Source: Saccharothrix carnea
Lineage (GTDB): Bacteria > Actinomycetota > Actinomycetes > Mycobacteriales > Pseudonocardiaceae
NCBI RefSeq assembly: GCF_003014735.1
Contig: NZ_PYAX01000003.1
Span: forward strand, 372,001-436,000
DNA length: 64,000 nucleotides
Direction: 5' to 3'
Shown: piece after piece, positions 34,163-42,342 of the stretch
Layout: each line of letters begins with the position of its first letter
Position numbering within the stretch: position 1 is the first letter of the stretch
Translations under genes and position numbers: made by a program
Notes under the pieces: generated by a model
What the model was told of the DNA's origin: nothing
Seen by the model: only the letters and a program-made list of their open reading frames with translations
The model's database searches: none

Positions 34163-37048
34163 TCAGCCCGGCGGCGGGATGCCCGTCGACGGGTTCGGCG
34201 GTCTGCCCGGCGCCGGCCGGCGTGATCGCGGTACCGCGGCCAGGTCGGGCGCCACCACGACCGTCTCAGTCCTCCTGGTTCTCATAGCGAGATCCGGGAC
34301 GAACGCAGCCAGCCGGTCCGGGGGAACGCGGACAGCTCCGGCAGGACGTGCGGCCCGACCGGTTCGGTGACCACCCGCCAGGCGGTGAGCATCTGCGGCC
34401 AGGGACGTTCCGCCTTCTCCTGGTTGTAGCGCTCGGCGTGCCACTCCTCCGGCGCCATGGTGAGGTCGGCGTCGAACAGGGCGTCGGCGACCAGGCGGTA
34501 GGCGGTGTCCGCCGAGGGCACCTGCGCCAGGCGGATCACGCCGACCGCCGTCGCCCTGGCGACGATGCCGCGTTCGCCGCCGGGCAGGTCCTCGCAGACG
34601 TAATAGGTGAAGGCGGGACGCAGTTCGTCCCGTGGCCACGGCTCGGCGGTGTAGCCCGGCTGCCACAGCGCCCACGCCACGGCCCGGTTGCCGCCTCGCG
34701 GCGACCAGCCGGAGTGCAACCGGATCCAGACGTCGTTCCTCATCGTTCTCCCCTTGTCCGTTGTCGGCATGGCTGCCGCCCCTGCGGGCGACCCGCGGCC
34801 CGTCCGGGCCAGCCAGGACGGCGGTGTCGCCGTCCCGGTCCGTGCGCAGCACCAGCGCGCCTCGGCTCGTCAACGCGTCGACCAGCACCCCGCTGGGGTG
34901 GCCGTAGCGGTTGCCCGCACCGACGCTCACCAGCGCGATCCGCGGCCGGACCGCCGCGAGGAACGCCGGTGACGAGTACCGCGACCCGTGGTGCGGCACC
35001 TTGAGCACGTCGGCCCGCAGGTCCACGTGCCCGCCGAGCAGGTCCGCCTGCCCGGCCAGCTCGATGTCGCCGGTCAACAGCACCCGCCCGGCCGCGGTGG
35101 TGGCCCGCAGCACCAGCGACGCGTCGTTGACCGCCGTGTTCGTCTCACCCACCGGGTCCGCACGCGGGCCCAGCACGTCGAGGTCCAGTCCCGGCCAGCT
35201 CAGCCGCTGCCCGGCGCCCAGCTCGACCACGCGGACCCCGGCCTCCCGCGCTCGTTCCACCACCTCCTCCCACGCCCACTCCGGCTGCCGCGACGGCCCC
35301 ACCGCCACCGCACCGACACCTCGCTCGGCCATCACCGCGGCCAGCCCGCCGACGTGGTCGGCGTGCAGGTGGCTGAGCACCAGCAGCGGTATCCGCCGCA
35401 CCCCCAGCCGGCGCAGGCACGACAGCACCGGCACCGGGTCCGGCCCCGTGTCGACCAGCACCGCCCGGTCGCGCTCGGCGGTGGCGAGGACGACGGCGTC
35501 CCCTTGCCCGACGTCACAGGCCACGACCGACCAGCCGGGCACCGGCCAGCCCGGCGAGACGACGTTGAGCGGCACGATCACCACCACCGCGCCGACCACG
35601 ACCGCCACGGCCAACGCCCGCACCCGGCGGAGCCTGGTGATCGCGTAGCCGAGCACCAGCACCCCGGCCAGCGACACCCCGCCGACCCAGCCGCCGGGCC
35701 ACGCGACCGCCGCTCCCGGCACGGCCGCCGCGTGCCTGCCGACGGTGATCAACCAGCTCGCCGCCGGACCGGCCACCTCGACGACCAGCCGGGCCGCCGG
35801 CTCGTGCGCCGGTGCCAACAGGGTGGCCAGCACCCCGAGCACCGTCGCCGGGGCCACGACCGGAGCGACCAGCAGGTTCGCCAGCACCGCGACCAGGCTG
35901 ACCTGGCCGGAGAGCCCGGCGACCAGCGGCGCGGTCGCCAGGTTCGCGGCCACCGGCACCGCCAGCGCCTCGGCGAAGCCCACCGGGACGCCCCGGTCTT
36001 TCATGGCGGCGGCCCACCTCGGCGCGAGCAGCACCAGCGCCGCCGTCGCCACCACCGACAGCCCGAACCCCGGGTCGGTGGCGAGTTCCGGGTCGGAGAG
36101 CACCAGGACCACCACTGCCGCGGCGAGCGCCGGCAACGCCGACCGCTCCCGACCCAGCACCAACGCGAGCAAGGCCACCGCACCCATCACCGCGGCCCGC
36201 AACACGCTCGGCTCCGGCCCGGCCAGCACGACGAACCCGACCAGCGCCACCATCGCCCCCGCCGCGCACCCGCGCGGACCGATCCTCAGCAGCCTCAGCA
36301 GCAACAGCACCGCGCCGCAGAGGATCGCCAGGTTCGCCCCGCTGACCGCGAGGACGTGCGCGAGCCCCGCCGTGCGGAACTCCTCCACCACCCTGGGCGG
36401 AAGGGCGGAGGTGTCACCGACGACGAGCGCGGGCAGCAACCCGGCCGGTTCGGGGTCGAGCGCCGTGCTCGCTCTTCGCAGTCCGGCCCGCAGGTCCTCG
36501 GCGACCCGCTGCCACACCGGTGCTTCCGTCACGTTCTGCGGAGGCCCACGAACCCGCAGCACCGCGACCGTCAGCTCGCCACCCCGGGGAAGGGCCAGGG
36601 TGCCGCGTGCGGTGGCCCGTTGACCGGGCAGGAGATCCCGCCACCGGGCCGCCGACGCCAACACGACGATCCGACCACCGTCATCGAGCGTCCCCCGGAC
36701 CAACACCAGGTCGACCCCGCCCGCCCGCGAACCGAAGCCACTGGTGCGCAGCCCGTGCGGCCGGTTGTCGAGTTCGAAGTGGACGGTGGCCGACGCCCCG
36801 GCCCTCGCCGCCTCCCGCAGGGGGTGGTGGACAGCCCCGTGGGCCTGAGCACCGATCCACAACGCCGCGACCGGAGCCGCGACAACCACCGCGACCGCCG
36901 CCGGCCGCCACGGGCGCAGCACCAGGCCGCCGAGCAGTGCGGCGACCAGACCGGCCGCCGGTGCCGCCCACCACGCCCAGAGCAGCCCGGCCAACGCCGT
37001 CGCCCACACCGCCAGCGCCGCCGGCACCAGGTACGCGCGGGGATTCAC
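34163..37048 (-). CDS. comEC: ComEC/Rec2 DNA-uptake channel protein, with unusual 3' read-through
   Basis: The conserved part is about 756 residues: an N-terminal OB-like region, many membrane helices, the competence signature HVLAVSGANLAILCG, then a metallo-beta-lactamase-like domain (DVGQGDAVV, SHLHADHVGG, LTGDIE, VPHHGSRYS). It should move single-stranded DNA through the membrane. GTG 37048 has GGAGG upstream. Conserved sequence ends near 34785, but no stop occurs until 34163. The frame therefore reads through another gene at 34282-34743 and would add about 200 basic, low-complexity residues. Either the real stop was lost by a frameshift or the tail is accidental. Confidence 0.85.
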   Translation of the reverse strand: MNPRAYLVPAALAVWATALAGLLWAWWAAPAAGLVAALLGGLVLRPWRPAAVAVVVAAPVAALWIGAQAHGAVHHPLREAARAGASATVHFELDNRPHGLRTSGFGSRAGGVDLVLVRGTLDDGGRIVVLASAARWRDLLPGQRATARGTLALPRGGELTVAVLRVRGPPQNVTEAPVWQRVAEDLRAGLRRASTALDPEPAGLLPALVVGDTSALPPRVVEEFRTAGLAHVLAVSGANLAILCGAVLLLLRLLRIGPRGCAAGAMVALVGFVVLAGPEPSVLRAAVMGAVALLALVLGRERSALPALAAAVVVLVLSDPELATDPGFGLSVVATAALVLLAPRWAAAMKDRGVPVGFAEALAVPVAANLATAPLVAGLSGQVSLVAVLANLLVAPVVAPATVLGVLATLLAPAHEPAARLVVEVAGPAASWLITVGRHAAAVPGAAVAWPGGWVGGVSLAGVLVLGYAITRLRRVRALAVAVVVGAVVVIVPLNVVSPGWPVPGWSVVACDVGQGDAVVLATAERDRAVLVDTGPDPVPVLSCLRRLGVRRIPLLVLSHLHADHVGGLAAVMAERGVGAVAVGPSRQPEWAWEEVVERAREAGVRVVELGAGQRLSWPGLDLDVLGPRADPVGETNTAVNDASLVLRATTAAGRVLLTGDIELAGQADLLGGHVDLRADVLKVPHHGSRYSSPAFLAAVRPRIALVSVGAGNRYGHPSGVLVDALTSRGALVLRTDRDGDTAVLAGPDGPRVARRGGSHADNGQGENDEERRLDPVALRLVAARRQPGRGVGAVAAGLHRRAVATGRTASRLHLLRLRGPARRRTRHRRQGDGGRRDPPGAGALGGHRLPPGRRRPVRRRPHHGAGGVARRALQPGEGGTSLAADAHRLAGGHRTGRAARPAGAVRVPPDRLAAFVPDLAMRTRRTETVVVAPDLAAVPRSRRPAPGRPPNPSTGIPPPG
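34282..34743 (-). CDS. Hypothetical protein inside the comEC read-through
   Basis: A 153-residue protein with normal composition (RNDVWIRLHSGWSPRGGNRA, PAFTYYVCEDLPGGERG, EEWHAERYNQEKAERPWPQM). The good GGGGAGA ribosome binding site before ATG 34743 argues that this frame, not comEC, is the translated one here. I do not recognise the family. It directly follows the conserved end of comEC on the same strand, so the two were probably adjacent genes with a short overlap. Confidence 0.75.
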   Translation of the reverse strand: MRNDVWIRLHSGWSPRGGNRAVAWALWQPGYTAEPWPRDELRPAFTYYVCEDLPGGERGIVARATAVGVIRLAQVPSADTAYRLVADALFDADLTMAPEEWHAERYNQEKAERPWPQMLTAWRVVTEPVGPHVLPELSAFPRTGWLRSSRISL

Positions 37049-37591
37049 GACTCGACCTCCAGACGTAACCACCGAGAACGGCGACAACAACCGAGCGGAC
37101 TGCGGACCATCAGGGACAGCAGCTGCCAAGCCAGCGGCTCGAACACCCCAGGCCCCCCGGCACCGCCGGGACCGGGTCCGCACAGGGGACCGGTGTGCGA
37201 CGACTTGGGTCCCCAGAGGTCGGACGTGCTGCCTACTGCCAGGGGCAGGCCGGTGCGGGCGGACTTCGGCCTCCTGGTCGGGGCGGTGCGCAGATCGGGC
37301 TCATGAGCTCACCCAGCGGAACCTGGACAGGGTGGTGAGGCGGGTGCGGGCGGTGTGGATGGCGCGGCGGACCTTGGTCGGGAGGTGGGATGTGCGGTGG
37401 CGGGAGTCGGCGTGACAGCTGTTGGCCTGGTTGAGGTTCGATGCGGTTCGTTGGGTGGGAATGGTTGGCAGGTAAGGGGTTGGCGTGACGTGATCCGCTG
37501 GGGAGCCGGTCGGGTTGGGCGGGGTTTGTGGGCCGGCGGGGGTTGGGCTGCCGTCGATGGGGTGCATGAGGTCTCCGGGTGGGGTGGGTGC
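37049..37591. other. Gap between comEC and comEA, no gene I can defend
   Basis: These 543 bases are less GC-rich than the flanks, and the top strand is rich in G and T. A leftward frame of 88 codons at 37301-37567 is dominated by Pro, Thr and Arg and has no family resemblance. It starts 25 bases after comEA and could be a small gene, but composition alone could open it. I see no convincing terminator or promoter. Confidence 0.5.
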
Positions 37592-38317
37592 TCAGAGGCG
37601 GACCAGGTCGCGGAGTTTGGCCAGCTTGGCGTCGCCGATGCCCTCTATCTCGCCCAACTGGTTCAGGGAGGTGAAGGGGCCGCGCTTCTGCCTTCGGTCG
37701 ATGATTCGTTGGGCGGTCACCGGGCCGACGCCGGGCAAGGTGTCCAGTTGGTCCTTGGTCGCGGTGTTGAGGTTCAGTGGTCCGGTGGTCGCTTCGGCCG
37801 GTTGGGGTGCGGGGATGCCGACGGCTATCTGCTCGCCGTCGGTCACCTTGCGGGCGAGGTTGAGTGGGGTCAGGTCGGCGCCCGGGTTCGCTCCGCCCGC
37901 TGCTCGCAGGGCATCGGCCACCCTGGCGCCGTTGGGGACGGTCACCAGGCCTGGGGTGGGTACCTGGCCCACGACGTTGACGACCAGCTGGTCCTCGGCG
38001 CGGGTGACGGCCGCGGCCTCGGCTACCGGGAGGTCTGGTGGGGTTTCCGGCTCGGGCCGCTGCCACCACAGGGCCAAGGCGACCGCCAGCGCCACGCCGG
38101 CCATGACGCCTGCCAGCAGGAATCTGCGGCGGTGGGGAAGGGCTTGCTCGGGCAGCCAGCGGCGCAGCAGGCGGCCGAGGGAATTGGGTGGGGCGGCGTC
38201 ACCGGCCGATGAGACGAAGACGAGCGTCTCGGCGTCCGCTGCGCGATGCCTGCCCCGTTCCTGGGAGACCAGGGCCTTGAGGCGGGCAGTGGTGGTTTCC
38301 GGGTTTCTGTCGAACAT
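37592..38317 (-). CDS. comEA: ComEA-type DNA receptor (SLBB plus helix-hairpin-helix)
   Basis: The 241-residue protein has a cytoplasmic basic N-terminus, one membrane helix (RRRFLLAGVMAGVALAVALAL, about residues 58-78), an SLBB domain (VVNVVGQVPTPGLVTVPNGA) and a C-terminal double helix-hairpin-helix (LNLNTATKDQLDTLPGVGPV, then GIGDAKLAKLRDLV). It binds double-stranded DNA outside the membrane and hands it to ComEC, which lies downstream on the same strand. ATG 38317. Confidence 0.92.
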   Translation of the reverse strand: MFDRNPETTTARLKALVSQERGRHRAADAETLVFVSSAGDAAPPNSLGRLLRRWLPEQALPHRRRFLLAGVMAGVALAVALALWWQRPEPETPPDLPVAEAAAVTRAEDQLVVNVVGQVPTPGLVTVPNGARVADALRAAGGANPGADLTPLNLARKVTDGEQIAVGIPAPQPAEATTGPLNLNTATKDQLDTLPGVGPVTAQRIIDRRQKRGPFTSLNQLGEIEGIGDAKLAKLRDLVRL

Positions 38318-38369
38318 GCGGTCGACGTTAGGCCGGATGGCGCAGGGGGTGGGGCGGCAGTTCGGGATC

Positions 38370-38397
38370 TGTGGACAACTCGCTGAATGCTGGATAA
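38370..38397. promoter_or_regulatory. DnaA-box-like pair upstream of comEA
   Basis: TGTGGACAA (38370-38378) is the complement of the perfect DnaA box TTGTCCACA. GCTGGATAA (38389-38397) is the complement of TTATCCAGC, seven of nine matches to TTATCCACA. They share orientation, 19 bp apart, in the short space between comEA and the DegV gene. Confidence 0.4.
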
Positions 38398-38403
38398 CTG
38401 GGG

Positions 38404-39246
38404 CTAGGACACCCCTCCGGGCAGCACCACCACGCCCAGCACACCGGGGCCCGTGTGCGCGCCGATCACCGCTCCGACCTCGGAAATCAGGCAGCCGGTC
38501 GAGCCGGGGACGCGTTCGTCGAGCAACGTCGCCAGTTCCGCCGCGCGTTCCGGCGCGGCCAAGTGGTGGACAGCCAGGCCCACCGGTCCGGAACCCGCCG
38601 CCGACGCGGCCAGGTCGACCAGGCGGCCGATCGCCCGGCCCATCGTGCGCACCTTCTCCAGCGGCACGATCCGACCGTCGTCCACGTGCAACAACGGCTT
38701 CACCGCCAGCGCGGTGCCCACCAGCGCGGCGGCGGCGCCGATCCGCCCGCCTCTCCGCAGGTGGTCGAGCGTCTCCACGCAGAAGAACATCCTGACCCGG
38801 GCGGCGGCGGCCACCGCGGCTTCCTCCGCGCACACCGGGTCACCACCGGCAGCGCAGGCGGCCAGCACGGCGAACCCCAGGCCCATGCCCGTGGCCCGCG
38901 AGTCGACCACCCGGATCCGGGTCGGATCGACCTCCTCCGCGGCCAGCCGCGCGGCCTCCCACGTGCCCGAGAGATCACGGGACAGGTGCACGGACACGAT
39001 CCCCTCAGCGCCGTCCGCCAGCACGGACCGGTACACCTCGGCCAGTTCACCCGGCGTCGGCCGGGACGTGGTCACCCGGCGGTGCTCGCCCAACGCCGCG
39101 GCCAGCTCCGCCGGACCGAAGTCCACCCCGTCCAACCTGCTGCGACCGTCCACGGCCACGTGCAGCGGCACGACCCGGACGCCATTGCGCTCGGCGAACC
39201 CCTCGGGCAGGTACGCCGTGGAGTCGGTGACGATCGTGGTGGACAC
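38404..39246 (-). CDS. DegV-family fatty-acid-binding protein
   Basis: The 280-residue protein begins TIVTDSTAYLPEGFAER, the DegV signature, and has SRPTPGELAEVYRSVLADG and VSVHLSRDLSGTW. Family members bind acyl chains, and in Firmicutes (FakB) they present fatty acids to a kinase. No FakA partner is in the window, so the role in this organism is unknown. It ends 11 bases downstream of the SGNH gene's start side neighbour set and is transcribed leftward with comEA. Confidence 0.9.
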   Translation of the reverse strand: MSTTIVTDSTAYLPEGFAERNGVRVVPLHVAVDGRSRLDGVDFGPAELAAALGEHRRVTTSRPTPGELAEVYRSVLADGAEGIVSVHLSRDLSGTWEAARLAAEEVDPTRIRVVDSRATGMGLGFAVLAACAAGGDPVCAEEAAVAAAARVRMFFCVETLDHLRRGGRIGAAAALVGTALAVKPLLHVDDGRIVPLEKVRTMGRAIGRLVDLAASAAGSGPVGLAVHHLAAPERAAELATLLDERVPGSTGCLISEVGAVIGAHTGPGVLGVVVLPGGVS

Positions 39247-39257
39247 GAGTGCCGAGA

Positions 39258-39989
39258 CTACGGCTCCGCCACACCCGAGTGGCCGACCGCCACGGACCTG
39301 ATCAGTTCCGCCATCGCCCGCCCGACCAGCTCGTGCCCTTCCCAGCCCCAGTGCAGGCCGTCCGGGTTGCCGCGCCGTGACCGAACGTGCTCGCCCACGA
39401 CAGGCGGCACGTCAAGCAGCGGCACGTCCACCTCTGCCGCCCACGAGCGCATAGCGCGCTCCGCCGCCGCACGCCCACTGTGCACGCCCGCGTAAGCAGC
39501 CGAGCAGTGCACCGAAGGCGTCATGCCGACCACCCTGACCCCCGGCGCGAGAGCACGCACAGCACACACCGAATCGTCCAGGTAACGCACGGTCAACCTC
39601 GGCGGCAGCGCCACCGGATACCCGCAGAACGCCCGCGAGAGCACCGGCTGCAACGTCCGGTACCCGGCCCGCGCCCGCCGCCGCAACCCGTCCGGCCGCA
39701 GGTAGCGCAGCCCTTGCCGCAGGTAGGTCGGCAACGGCGACGGCAGCGTGTCCATGTGCCCCACGGCCAGCACCAACACGTCCGTGCGCGGCAGCAACGA
39801 CCACACCCGCGGGTCCCCGGTCAACGACCACCAGGCGTCCCGGGCCGTCCAGCCGAACCCCGCCGCCAGCTCCGCGTGCCCACCCAGCGCGGACGCGGCG
39901 ACGTTCGGCCACAACCGGGGATGATCGGCGGGCAACGGCCCCTGCGGACCGTGGAACGAGAGCGAATCGCCGACGACGAGCAGTCTCAC
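39258..39989 (-). CDS. SGNH/GDSL-type hydrolase-like protein
   Basis: The 243-residue protein starts VRLLVVGDSLSFHG, whose GDS serine is the SGNH nucleophile. It ends with DGLHWGWEGHELVG, which carries the Asp-x-x-His pair (DGLH). It is likely an esterase or acyl hydrolase acting on an unknown ester. The GTG at 39989 overlaps the stop of the phosphatase gene by GTGA. The frame further upstream lies inside that gene. Confidence 0.82.
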   Translation of the reverse strand: MRLLVVGDSLSFHGPQGPLPADHPRLWPNVAASALGGHAELAAGFGWTARDAWWSLTGDPRVWSLLPRTDVLVLAVGHMDTLPSPLPTYLRQGLRYLRPDGLRRRARAGYRTLQPVLSRAFCGYPVALPPRLTVRYLDDSVCAVRALAPGVRVVGMTPSVHCSAAYAGVHSGRAAAERAMRSWAAEVDVPLLDVPPVVGEHVRSRRGNPDGLHWGWEGHELVGRAMAELIRSVAVGHSGVAEP

Positions 39990-40600
39990 CGGGTGATTCC
40001 GGCGTTGTACGACGACAGCCTCCACCTGCCGTCGCCGTGCGGCCGGCGGGTGAACACCGTCCAGTGGCAGTTGCCGATGCCGCCGAGCAGCGCCCAGCGG
40101 TCGACCGGCAGGTCCAGCAACCGTCCGGTCAACGCGCTGATCAGGCCGCCGTGCGCGCACAGCATGACCGTGTCGGAGAACTCCGCGTCCACCTCGTTCA
40201 CGACGGCGAGCGCGCGCTCGGCGACCTCCACGCGCGTCTCACCGTCCGGCGGGGCCAAGGTGCCGTCGACCCGCCAGAGGTCCAGCGCGCCCGGCCACTC
40301 CACCTCGATCTCGGTCGAGGTCAGCCCCTGCCACTTGCCCAGGTGCGTCTCGCGCAGCCGTTCGTCGATGCGCAGCCCGACACCGGTCGCGTCGGTGAAC
40401 ACCGTCGCGGTGTCCCGGGCGCGGTGCAGGTCGGAGGCGACCACCAGCTCGGGCGCGAACCCGGCGAGCACCGGCACCGCGAACCGCGCCTGGTTCCACC
40501 CGGTCTCGGTCAGGTTCGAGTCCAGGTGGCCCTGCATGCGGCCGGTCGCGTTGTAGTCGGTCTCACCGTGCCGCCACAGCACGAGCCGGTTCAGGGTCAT
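39986..40600 (-). CDS. Histidine phosphatase (phosphoglycerate mutase-like)
   Basis: The 204-residue protein has the phosphohistidine motif LWRHGETDYN near residue 9, the second arginine in ASDLHRARDTA, and the second histidine in LCAHGGLISA. In actinobacteria this gene sits after rsfS and nadD, as here, and relatives include glucosyl-3-phosphoglycerate phosphatase (GpgP) of mycobacteria. The exact substrate is not shown by sequence. The ATG overlaps the rsfS stop by ATGA. Confidence 0.88.
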   Translation of the reverse strand: MTLNRLVLWRHGETDYNATGRMQGHLDSNLTETGWNQARFAVPVLAGFAPELVVASDLHRARDTATVFTDATGVGLRIDERLRETHLGKWQGLTSTEIEVEWPGALDLWRVDGTLAPPDGETRVEVAERALAVVNEVDAEFSDTVMLCAHGGLISALTGRLLDLPVDRWALLGGIGNCHWTVFTRRPHGDGRWRLSSYNAGITR

Positions 40601-40995
40601 GCCTCGGCGACCTCGTCGGCCGGGGGCCCGGCGTCGAACTCGATGCGCGGGCAGTCCTTCCACAGCCGCTCCAGGCCGTAGAAGGTGCGCTCCTCGACGT
40701 GCTGGACGTGCACGACCACGTCCACGAAGTCCAGCAGTACCCAACGACCCTCGCGCGCGCCTTCACGGCGGACCGGCTTGCGCCCGGCCTCGCGCAACTT
40801 CTCCTCAACGTTGTCCACGATCGCGCCGACCTGCCGCTCGTTCGGAGCGGAGGCGATCACGAAGCAGTCCGTGATCACCAGTTGGTCGGACACGTCGAGC
40901 ACGATCACGTCGTGCGCTTTCTTGTCGGCTGCCGCGTTAGCGGCGACCAGCGCCAACCGTCGTGCCTCGTCGGTGGCTGCCACGTCACTCCTCAT
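40597..40995 (-). CDS. rsfS: Ribosome silencing factor RsfS
   Basis: The 132-residue protein (DUF143) binds ribosomal protein L14 and blocks subunit joining when nutrients are low. Family features are KKAHDVIVLDVSDQLVITDCFVIAS, NVEEKLREAG and the WVLLDFVDVVVHVQ core. Start choice among ATG 40995, GTG 40983 and an upstream 41031 is uncertain. The stop overlaps the phosphatase start. It follows nadD, the usual order. Confidence 0.93.
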   Translation of the reverse strand: MRSDVAATDEARRLALVAANAAADKKAHDVIVLDVSDQLVITDCFVIASAPNERQVGAIVDNVEEKLREAGRKPVRREGAREGRWVLLDFVDVVVHVQHVEERTFYGLERLWKDCPRIEFDAGPPADEVAEA

Positions 40996-41052
40996 CACAC
41001 CGGCGGACGCCGTTACGCCCGCACGAGTCAATGAGGGTACCGGCGTCCGGGC

Positions 41053-41646
41053 TCAGTCCGGCATCGAGTAAAGCCGGCGCTTGCTGATGTACTGAACGAC
41101 ACCATCCGGCACGAGGTACCAGACGGGCAGTCCGGACGCCGTCCGAGCTCGCACGGCGGTCGACGAAATGGCCATCGCGGGCACCTCCACCAGCGATACC
41201 GCTCCTGGTGGCAGGTGTGTGTCGACCAATTCATAACCCGGTCGGGTGACCCCGATGAAGTGGGCGAGACCGAACACGTCATCGGCCCGCCGCCACGACA
41301 GGATCTGCTCCAACGCGTCCGCGCCCGTGATGAAGAACAGGTCGGCGTCGGGGTACTTGACCTTGAGGTCGGTGAGGGTGTCGACGGTGTACGTCGGCCC
41401 AGGCCGGTCGATGTCGACCCGGCTGACCGAGAACCGCGGGTTGGACGCGGTGGCGATGACCGTCATCAGGTAGCGGTCCTCGGCGGCGCTGACCGCGCGC
41501 TCGCTCTTCTGCCAGGGCTGACCGGTCGGCACGAAGACGACTTCGTCGAGGTCGAAGCGGGCCTGGACCTCACTGGCCGCGACCAGGTGGCCGTGGTGCA
41601 CGGGGTCGAAGGTGCCACCCATGACGCCGATCCGCCGGTTCGACAT
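41053..41646 (-). CDS. nadD: Nicotinate-nucleotide adenylyltransferase
   Basis: The 197-residue NAD-biosynthesis enzyme adenylates nicotinate mononucleotide. The nucleotidyltransferase motif [12 protein letters not shown] is at about residues 9-20, and the C-terminal ISSTAVR motif binds ATP. The start at 41646 (MSNRRIG) is preferred over 41676 because it matches the family N-terminus. It heads the leftward set nadD-rsfS-phosphatase-SGNH. A gene-free, hairpin-rich gap of about 360 bases lies upstream. Confidence 0.95.
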   Translation of the reverse strand: MSNRRIGVMGGTFDPVHHGHLVAASEVQARFDLDEVVFVPTGQPWQKSERAVSAAEDRYLMTVIATASNPRFSVSRVDIDRPGPTYTVDTLTDLKVKYPDADLFFITGADALEQILSWRRADDVFGLAHFIGVTRPGYELVDTHLPPGAVSLVEVPAMAISSTAVRARTASGLPVWYLVPDGVVQYISKRRLYSMPD

Positions 41647-41719
41647 GGCACATGAGCCTAGTCCCGCGACCGGCAACCTTCACCGCGTCTTCCGACACTC
41701 AGCAGGGCGCCTCGCGGCA

Positions 41720-41935
41720 CCGGCCCCACGCCCACAGCCAACCAGGATGAGGACGTGGGGCCGGCACCGCGATCCACCCGTCTGACCGCCGGAACACGGG
41801 GCGAAGGCTGCCGGTCGCGGCACTGGTTCGGGTCGTGCGCGGGCGGCCGGTCGCTCCCCGAAAGGCCGCCCGCGCACTGGTCCCCCGGTCGCGGCCCGGG
41901 GGAGTGGGCCGCATCCGCGGATCGCGCGGCCCATC
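41720..41935. other. Four consecutive hairpins in the gene-free gap before nadD
   Basis: The 362-base gap 41647-42008 holds no defensible gene but has four inverted repeats. They are 11 bp (41720-41730/41754-41764), 14 bp (41835-41848/41864-41877), 8 bp (41881-41888/41896-41903) and 8 bp (41905-41912/41926-41933, with an inner palindrome ATCCGCGGAT). The 14-bp stem resembles a terminator for the leftward ferredoxin transcript. Together they could be a structured leader of nadD or a small RNA. Confidence 0.55.
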
Positions 41936-42008
41936 CCCGAATGAGAGCCGCACGAAGGAGGAACGCGCACGTCACGCGGCTATGACGCGGTTCGCCGAAC
42001 TTTTTGGC

Positions 42009-42230
42009 TTACACCTGCGGCGCCAGCACCGAGCCGTCCGCCGATCGCACCAGGATCGCCTCCATCGGGCACGACTCCGCCGCGTCGACCACCGCGTCGT
42101 CCGGCTCGACCTCCGACTTGACCGGCGTGGACGTGCTGCCGTCCAGCCGGAAGTGACCCGGCGCGATCGATGTGCACATGCCCGTGCCGAGGCACGCGGC
42201 CCGGTCGACCTCGATCGTCCACTCGCTCAT
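42009..42230 (-). CDS. 3Fe-4S-type ferredoxin, probable P450 electron donor
   Basis: The 73-residue ferredoxin has C13-x5-C19 in ACLGTGMC and the last ligand C54 in SCPMEA, three cysteines in the pattern of the [3Fe-4S] ferredoxins that serve bacterial P450s. It lies 112 bases downstream of the P450 gene on the same strand, which supports that partnership. No ferredoxin reductase is adjacent. Confidence 0.9.
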   Translation of the reverse strand: MSEWTIEVDRAACLGTGMCTSIAPGHFRLDGSTSTPVKSEVEPDDAVVDAAESCPMEAILVRSADGSVLAPQV

Positions 42231-42342
42231 CGGTCTACCACCTCACCGGAAGTCGTTTCGGGTCTCGTGACAGTCTGCCCGCGCGAGCCGGCCGAACTCG
42301 ACCTCCGAACCGCACTGAGCAACCTCGAAGAGCCGATCCGGG

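Noticed and set aside
37301-37567. An 88-codon leftward frame between comEA and comEC
   Set aside because: Pro/Thr/Arg-rich with no recognisable motif. It could be real but is not supported, so the stretch is described as a gap.
41677-42008. A tRNA or small structured RNA such as tmRNA in the nadD gap
   Set aside because: Stems are present, but there is no T-arm consensus, anticodon arm or CCA-type end. Kept only as an unexplained hairpin cluster.
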